Assembly: GCA_036345935.2 (NCBI GenBank)
Contig: JADWOT020000007.1
Coordinates: 10,762,779-10,826,778 of the forward strand
Direction of reading: 5' to 3'
Source of the DNA: Taenia hydatigena
Taxonomy: Eukaryota; Platyhelminthes; Cestoda; Cyclophyllidea; Taeniidae
Length of the DNA: 64,000 nucleotides
Shown: positions 56,851 to 64,000 of the stretch, one piece after another
Layout: each line of letters starts with the position of its first letter
Position numbering within the stretch: the stretch's first letter is position 1
The notes under the pieces: model-generated
Seen by the model: the letters and a program-made list of their open reading frames with translations, nothing else
Told to the model about the DNA's origin: nothing
Database searches by the model: none
Translations under genes and position numbers: made by a program

Positions 56851-59800
56851 GTGGGTGGAGCAAACGATGCGTTGAGAACATGAAAAGTGTCACTTGTACT
56901 CACGACTTGGGTGAGCAGTCAGTCACCACTGCACCTCCAAAGTAAGTGGAAGAAGCGAATCCCAAACTGGCAGTCGTTAGAGCTCACTGCCCACCGCCTT
57001 TTGGTGAAAATGACAGGTAAGATGTAGCATCCATTCGCACGTCCATGACATCCACCTTCGCAGCTGCCGCGGATGTAAAACAGGTCTTTCACTATCCACG
57101 TCAAAAATGGCCCAAGATTGTCACCCCCATGTTAGTCTACAGTTGCAAGCGCGTCAGTGACAATGCGATCCCTCACTGCTATTATGGATTATAGAAGCAG
57201 CCTCAAAATGGTGCAGCCATCCTCGCGCAATTCACCGACCCACATTCAGACGGCACATTCCCTTACTTCATGCCACACCTTCGGATACTGTGCAATAAAT
57301 ACAGTAAGAGGTTTGTTCTTAGGGTATCTGCAACCCCATACAGGCATCCTTACTCAATTTTCTAGAATCCCAGTTTGCACCCTTTATAATTAAGTGGTTT
57401 GGATTAAGCAGAGATGTACTCTAGGTGCATTGCTGCTCATTCGAAGATTCAGGTCAAGCAATTGCCACATTGAGCCGTGACTGAATTTTCCGGCACACAG
57501 AATAGTACCCAAACAGCCCCCGCTTCCTGGCTGCCAGTTTCATGCCCATCAAACCCAGTCCCTTTGCTCGCTGGTTAATTGCGCGAAGACACCCCGATGA
57601 AGTTGATAGGCCAAGCGGAGTCGAGACGACCTCATGCTTAAGCACTTCCAGTAGTGATGAGCAAGTCAAATTGAAGCAACACAAACCTTCTGGCTGGGTG
57701 TAGCTTGATTGGTCCATTTGAAAGCTTGGTCTTCTGTGTTTGCCATTTTGAAATAAAAGCACAGGTGCTGCCTTGAAGTTTCCGGTCGTTGCATCTTAAC
57801 CGTGTCCACTTTCATTTTAAATGTTAACTTGTGCGTATTTCTTTCTATTTTTGGGATATCTGCATCTCTCTATCATAAGATATAGTGTATCCATTGGCTA
57901 AGAATTGACGAAATCACTTTGGTAGCAGTGTCTCTTCGTAACTCCGCCGATTTGTGAGCTTCCTGATTTCGACTCCCCAGTCTTTCCTTCATGAGTGGTT
58001 TCATCTTCCAAATGAGGTGGAAAAGCCTTTATGTGTATGCACATTACTGACAGAAGCATACCGTTAGTATCACAAACAGCGTGATAATGCCTAATGGCTC
58101 TGTCATTAAGGCATGCAACTTGTATCCACCAGGGAAGAAAGGGTCGAACCGCAGCCCTCGATGAGGCCTAATAGGTGGGTTGCTGGATGGGTTTGACTTC
58201 AGCCGCTGCCGATTCTGCGATCGCGTACGATATTCAATTAATAAGTCGAATTGGGCATGACAAGGCCCTGTGCTATTCACTACCCAAGCCAGCAATAAGC
58301 ATGAAGGCTGCCTCACTTGCAATCATTGAGATGATGCTCTTTACACTTATTACTGATTCCGGCGCGGAACTTTTTCCTACGTTTGTTAGCGAGCTTTGGT
58401 GGCTGTGATGCTGCAGATCTGACGTATCTTTGTGCCCTTTGTGATTGCACCGTATATGCATATGTCAGTGCTCTTTTTATCAAACGCGCAGTAATATTAA
58501 GGCACACACTTTTATTTCCATTTTAGCTCTAGTGAGAGTTCACCCAGAGCGCCCACCTTGCTAACAATTTGTTATTTTACCTACCGATTTCGCCATGTAA
58601 CATCGATTGGACTCCAATTTACTAGTATCGACATTACGCCTCAGAATATATTTGTTGCAAATTGCCTTGACAAGGTGTGGATGATTGCTTTAGTGCTGTA
58701 TGCTTCGATTTTGAGGCGAATGACGGTGGCGATTCTCGCGAACTGCAAAGGAGTAAGTAGGTTAGGTGGCCCCCTCTTGCTATGCATAATCAGTAAGACC
58801 TTACCTTACGAATGTCAACTCTCTAGTCGCTCGAAAACACGACAGCAGCAACAGCCAAATGCATCAACCTAGCCGCTCGCCCAGCGCTTTCATGGTCTTC
58901 CACTTCAACAACTCTTCGTGGAAAATTGGATCGCGTCCTTTTTGAAAAAAGGCATTATATAAATGCCGCAATAGAAGTGGAGGGGTTCTGAGTTTGCGTT
59001 TAGTGATGGATGCTTTCCTCATAGCACCACACAGCCTATTTCATTAGAATAGTTCGGAACAGTTTAACGTCCTGCTTTACTACCGATGCAGCGTCGCGAG
59101 GATTCCTCAGACAAGAGAAGGCAGAATGGTAGAGTAGAATATATAAATCCAATGGACAGAGGGAAATAAGCTGCTGGCATGGCCCGGAGACCAACCTACG
59201 CAGCTAGGGCAATACGGCCACCTCTGCGACCCTGACCGGAACCGGTTATGAAAACAAACAATGTACTACAACCGCGGTTGGATCTTATCAAAGCGCCTCT
59301 TGTGAATCCAGCTTTAACCTACTGTCAATGGTATGAATAGGTGCTTAAACAATTCAGTTCAAGTAAGGAAACAAAAATATACCTGATAAAATCAGAGCGT
59401 CGTCAAAGAGGGTTCCCGCCAACCGACACAGAACTGACATGCTACTGCTAACAAAGCGAAGTTTTCGATTTCTGGTGACTAAATACAGCATCTGAGGCTT
59501 GATATGAAGGTTTTACAAAGGAGTAACCTCACGTTTGTGAAGCCATAACAAGCTAGGAGCTAAAAATCTTAAAAAGACAAGGACTCAACTCCAAGAGGAG
59601 CCGCCCAGTCAATGGGATCAAATTTGTCTGACAAAGGGATGCACACAAGCTCCTTTGCTGCATTCCAGCAAAATCCAAAGCTCTTGTCTCCACTTCGAGA
59701 CCAACAGAAGGCATGGCTTAGTAGGATTAGTGCTTGTAATCTTGTCCTACTGACAATCAGCCATAGGTTTCCTTTAAAAAGTGCCCGATTGTATAGTTTC

Positions 59801-61009
59801 CACTTACTTGCGCATCCATTTTATCCATACATTTTATTGCTCAAAGAAACGCGAGGGTAAAGGTGTACTGTTTCTGCCCAGACTTTACCCTTGCTAGGCA
59901 TAGAACCTTTTTGCGGCCTTTTGCTTAAAGGCACCTTTTCTCGAGTGAAAAATCCATAATTGATAGTGCAGAACAAGATGGCTTGTCATTGTAAAAAGGA
60001 TGGATTTTGATTAATGAGTCCCAACCTGTTGAAGAAGTTGACAATTTATCAAGTACCTGGTATTCATCTTTGAATTCTTCCTAACAAGTACCGTATTCTT
60101 TCTAATTTCGGCAAATTACTGTGAGCCTTTTAGTAATAGTTTTGCAAAGATCGCAAGAGACCATAACGCAATGTCTGTATTACCTCAACAGCACATAAAT
60201 TAACAGTGTGCTTTTTTTAATCATCTGTTTGTACTAGGCGTAATATGCTATTGGAAAATATAGCTTTGGATGTGTTTAAACCTATATTATATGATGCGCG
60301 CACATGCAAAAGTTTCTACCAGTAAATCATTTTTGCATTTGAAAAAGTGGTTTAGTTTAGCTTTGTTTTCAGCATTTCACTCAGTTGTCAATTCTTTCAC
60401 ATTAATTTCTTCCACCACAATGCATACACGCATGCATCCATTCATTTGCTCTTCAAATAAGACCCCATCTGTTACCAGCATTTTCACACTAGCCTTGCGA
60501 CCGGATGCGAAGTTCGTTTGCAAACGCACAAACGTATTGCTCAACTGACGCGGCATAATGATTGATTAGCAAAATGCTCTTCAGTTATCAATTGAAGCCT
60601 GAGTGGAAGATGTCCAACTTAATTGCTTCGATGTAAGAAGACTTTGTTTCGTCTCAACGTCACTACTGACTTGTAACTCCTTTCTTAAATTTAACAACAA
60701 AAAGTGTTGTGCTGAACCAAAAAGTGCCATACACGGCTATTATTATATGTCGTGCCTTTTGATCTACCCTTCCATACTGCTTTTATCCAGCTCTTTCTAT
60801 TTATCTATTTCCGTACATTCTCCTAATGAAAACTGACCTCTTACTCGCAAAGAATCCTTCACCTGATCTGGTATAGAATTCCTTTCAGTGATTCTCTCTC
60901 TTCTTCACTGTGCACATTCATGTGAAAGCGATTCGAATGCATCACAGCGCACTTCCACTGGGTGCGACACGTCTCTGTACCCAAGCACGCATTAAGAGTT
61001 GTAGCACAG
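56851..61009. other. Unassigned sequence
   Basis: No repeat partner. Open stretches at 57454-57762, 58558-58872, 59612-59860 and 60270-60548 have no domain signature. A donor-like AAA/GTAAGT at 56942 and TTGG/GTGAGC at 56910 lack a clear shared exon. Confidence 0.35.
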
Positions 61010-61350
61010 CAGAACACAAAGCAAAATATCATTCACAAAGCCGACTAAGGTTCCAAATTAACAGAGACATGCTAGCTCATTTTATTTCAAGCCAGATTTG
61101 TTTTAAACACATTGGTGCGTTAACGTCAATGCTAAGAAGCCAATAGTGTTAACGACCATGTCGGCTTGTCTCCGCCGGAACTGCCTTTTACTTTCCTGTC
61201 TCCGTCACCTCATTTGTTACTCAAAAAACGTGTAACTAAAGTGTCTAGTTTTATGTTGCCTGTGTGCGCAACAACTCGTTGCTCACTTTGGTGGCCAGTA
61301 GTTAAACCCGTCTTGCCAAAATAAGGACGAGGAATTCTCAGCGCTAATGT
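61010..61350 (+). repeat. Family D repeat, partial copy D3
   Basis: Aligns with 28800-29120 (left half of D2). Matches include AAaATATCATtCAC, GCCGACTAAG (61041), GACATGCTAgC, AGTGTTAACGA (61145) and TGCCTGTGTGCG (61257). It stops before the tRNA-like part. Similarity is about 70%. Confidence 0.65.
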
Positions 61351-61735
61351 AATTGTAATGCGAAACACCTTTGCTATGCTCCTGGTACATCAAAAGTGCA
61401 AGAATAGTTAAATTGTTGTTTCATCATTTATGTTTTACAATCCCACGTTTGTTGACATTTGCACAAAAGGGTTGTTTTGACTTCGAAAATAGATTGTATC
61501 TTCGCTGGGTGCTTCATTTGCCTCCAATGATTTGAAAATCATCAAACATCAATTCATCACTTAATTGACGGGCATTTTATTGAGTATGCAAACGCTCCAT
61601 AATGATTAATTCTAAGTTATCTCGTTGCTTTGCTATGAATTTGACACCCACCAGCCCTGTGCATATTTTCTTTATTTGCAGAGCGTACTTCCTGAAGTTT
61701 GTCTACATTCATTCTATACGCCGACTGCTTTGTAG
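61351..61735. other. Unassigned, ends at a candidate acceptor
   Basis: A strong acceptor, TTTCTTTATTTGCAG, at 61666-61680 is followed by one frame open for only 24 codons. A second acceptor, GCTTTGTAG, ends at 61735. Confidence 0.35.
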
Positions 61736-61795
61736 GCACTTATGCCGGAATATTTGATCTATTGTGGAGAGGCTACGTATACTTTCATGGTCTTC
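61736..61795 (+). other. Candidate exon, 60 bases
   Basis: Lies between acceptor GCTTTGTAG (61735) and consensus donor TTC/GTAAGT (61796). The phase-0 frame reads 20 codons starting Ala-Leu-Met-Pro-Glu-Tyr. A second frame, Thr-Tyr-Ala-Gly-Ile-Phe-Asp, is also open, and the third meets TGA. No partner exon fixes the phase. Function unknown. Confidence 0.25.
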
Positions 61796-62449
61796 GTAAG
61801 TTTCCATTGCTTCTTGTTTTAACTCACTCTTCTTTTCATTAGCACGATGATCCATTAAGTTGATGCCACTCTTTATGCATCACTTTGAAGTGTACAGTAG
61901 ATATGCATTCATCTGAGCACAATTGCTCCTTGTTGCCTTGTGGTGCGCGCATCGCACCAATCGTTATTGGAGTTGGGAACAAGTGCAAACTATCATTAGG
62001 TGATCACGCATATTTTTAGCAAACAAGTGGAATTATATGATGATTTGTGTGTGTGCTTGTGTGTGACCTGGCCCTGAACAACAAGCAACCTTTGGTTACC
62101 TTTCGCAAGCACATACGGGCATGTGCTTTACGAGCAAAATAGCTAAAGCCAATGCTAATTACTACTACGTGAAGAGAAGGACTACTGCATTGATACAGGA
62201 GAAGCAAACGAGACATGATAATTAGTGGGTCGTCTCCAAAGTCATCATCGTGACATTACGTTTCCCATAAACACTTCTTTCATCGGTAAATCGGAGGCAG
62301 ACATTCCTGGATACTTCCTTTGATAATAATAAATGTGCATAGTTTGGTGACTTAGGCAGGGAATAACAAACAGTCGGACTCGCTCAATGTCGCGTACTCT
62401 GCTCTGCCTTTTCTCTCGTTTACGAATAAACTACTATCAGCAGGAGGGA
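61796..62449. other. Unassigned sequence
   Basis: No partner or supported exon. Confidence 0.35.
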
Positions 62450-63170
62450 CGAATGCAATTGCCTAGTAAGGAGTGGTTTTCCACTTTGTAGCCAATTGTG
62501 GTCACCACGACATCAATGCTGGCGCTGGTGGCGATGAAGATGGCGGTAGTGAGGTTGGGCGAATCTGATGTCCATTTGCATCTACAACAGCGATTGGAAG
62601 GAAGAAGTGCTTAAGCCGAGTGTGCACAGCAATGGCTGCAAGTTTTAAAAAGCAAGTGACTCAGTGTGGAACCCCCTTACACATAAGTGGATAGCCTCCT
62701 TAAAAATGTTCTTTTCGAAGGTAGTGCTGCCGCCAGGAGAGAAAAAAGAGGGCAGAGGATCTGCGAACAACTTTGCAGCAATCCGACACCTCTACAAGTG
62801 CGAGTTAATCATTACGTGTGGTGTATTGATTTACTTATTGATGATTCAACTTCAATTATTGATCAGTCGGTCAGATATAGAAGGTGACCTTGAGGAGGGG
62901 TGAACGGCGTCAATTAAGAAGTTACGTTCATTTACGCTTGTAGGCGCTAAGTGAATAATAGCTTAAAGTGCTATTTAGCCTGTGTAGGGACAGAGGGCGG
63001 AGAGAAATGGGCACAAAATGCGCCACAATAATAACAGGCTTTCGCTGTTCGTCTAAGCTTCCCGTTGCATCATTCGGGGGTTATTTCACAGTGCAATTGC
63101 ATCCGATCATGGGTTCGAAGGAGGGAGAAGGAAGGGAGAAGAAAGGACTAGGATAGAGTAGAAATAAGGA
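62450..63170 (+). repeat. Family E repeat, copy E2
   Basis: Direct partner of 40385-41240, about 22 kb away, with similarity of about 70-75%. E2 has one copy of the GGTAGTGAGGTTGGG unit where E1 has two. Confidence 0.7.
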
Positions 63171-64000
63171 AACAGCGTAATTCAGCTCAGCTGGTATCTG
63201 GATAACTGAGAAACTAATAATCAGGTCGTGTTGCAAGACCATTTTGCATCCCACTTTTCGTAGTTTCTTTTTAAATTTCGGCTTTCTAGCATATGCGTTT
63301 TTCTTTATTCTGTGCTTTGAATCCTCTGTTCAAGCATTCGCATTTCTGAGTCTCGCCTGATTTTTTTGCGTAACTCGAATTATACTCAGCACTTTTGTTA
63401 TGGTTTTGTGACAGACTTTATTTTAGGTGTTGGAATGCCACAGCAAAAATATGGCAGCGAATGAATGGTACTTGAGCATTAGTATTTAGAATTTTCCATT
63501 AATACGGCGTCTTTTCAACCTTTGCTTTGATTTGGGTGCTGATTTAAGCAATTAATTACGGACTTTGAATAAATTATTCATGCACGATACGCGATGAGTA
63601 GGATTCCCTTTTAGTCCTCTCTTCTTTTCTGCGACTACCCCTAATGCAAGAAGGTTGGTTGTTCCGCTTTGCCTTTAATCTCGACTTTAGACGCGTCATC
63701 GCATTTATTTTTATAAGTCTACCCCTATATAGACTAGGGCACTTTAAGAGCACTTTTGTGCCTGACCCGTTTCCTTGACCATTGTCTTGAAATTTATTAT
63801 AACTTGCTTCATGCACCGTTCCATTATCGCTAATGTTACAATGTGAGCGCCATTAAAAATCCATAACAAAATTGCCCAATATTGCAGATGACAATCAGTT
63901 CTTTGCACTGCGTGTATCGATTTTATACTCATTGCCACTTGCACATAGAAATCATAATCAGATATCGCCAAGTCTCCCATTTCTTCACCAGTAGCTTTAC
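63171..64000. other. Unassigned sequence to window edge
   Basis: No repeat partner, RNA gene or supported exon. Overlapping minus-strand frames at 63574-63816 and 63744-63980 have no motif. Confidence 0.35.

Noticed and set aside
1..64000. Search by eye for a flatworm spliced-leader RNA gene, rRNA, snRNA or CRISPR array
   Set aside because: No matching leader core, rRNA-like block or regularly spaced direct repeats were seen.

Overview
This is eukaryotic, repeat-dominated, roughly 60% A+T DNA. No reading frame exceeds 171 codons, there are no operons or ribosome-binding-site spacing, and the only gene-like signals are short open exons flanked by GT/AG splice sites. Large introns, diverged dispersed repeats and tRNA-derived segments fit a metazoan. 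A parasitic flatworm (cestode-like) genome is my best guess, but that is inference and no single marker proves it. The sequence is a draft scaffold with one 100-N gap (1717-1816).

Most of what can be supported is repeat structure, found by comparing the window with itself. Family A has copies at 1-1716, 2850-4340, 27690-28130, 34571-36286 (inverted) and 55150-56850. Family B is at 1817-2845, 8050-9770 (inverted), 16340-17735 (inverted) and 36590-38560. Family C is at 31900-32440 and 33880-34330. Family D carries an initiator-tRNA-Met-like segment and lies at 15480-16240, 28800-29725 and 61010-61350. Family E is at 40240-41240 and 62450-63170. Family H is at 5075-5290 and 41890-42165. Most copies are only about 70-80% alike by eye, so they are old.

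Two pairs are different. Bases 1-1716 are the near-identical reverse complement of 34571-36286, and 1817-2845 are the essentially identical reverse complement of 17370-16342, with no net indel in either pair. Order and orientation are collinear. The first 2.8 kb therefore looks like an inverted copy of a roughly 20 kb block (about 16340-36286) whose inner 17,200 bp is missing at the N gap.

Gene evidence is modest. On the minus strand, three consecutive exons at 50746-49990 join in frame and encode a C2H2 zinc finger, a degenerate finger and a C2HC finger. On the plus strand, 11889-11995, 12465-12500 and 12842-12921 join in frame through strong splice sites to a stop codon. A well-marked acceptor at 39714 opens a 90-codon exon with an acidic, SUMO-interaction-like patch. 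Single candidate exons lie at 49022-49096 and 61736-61795. The long stretches between hold nothing I can name. I see no rRNA, CRISPR, bacterial or viral gene, and no intact transposon polymerase or transposase.
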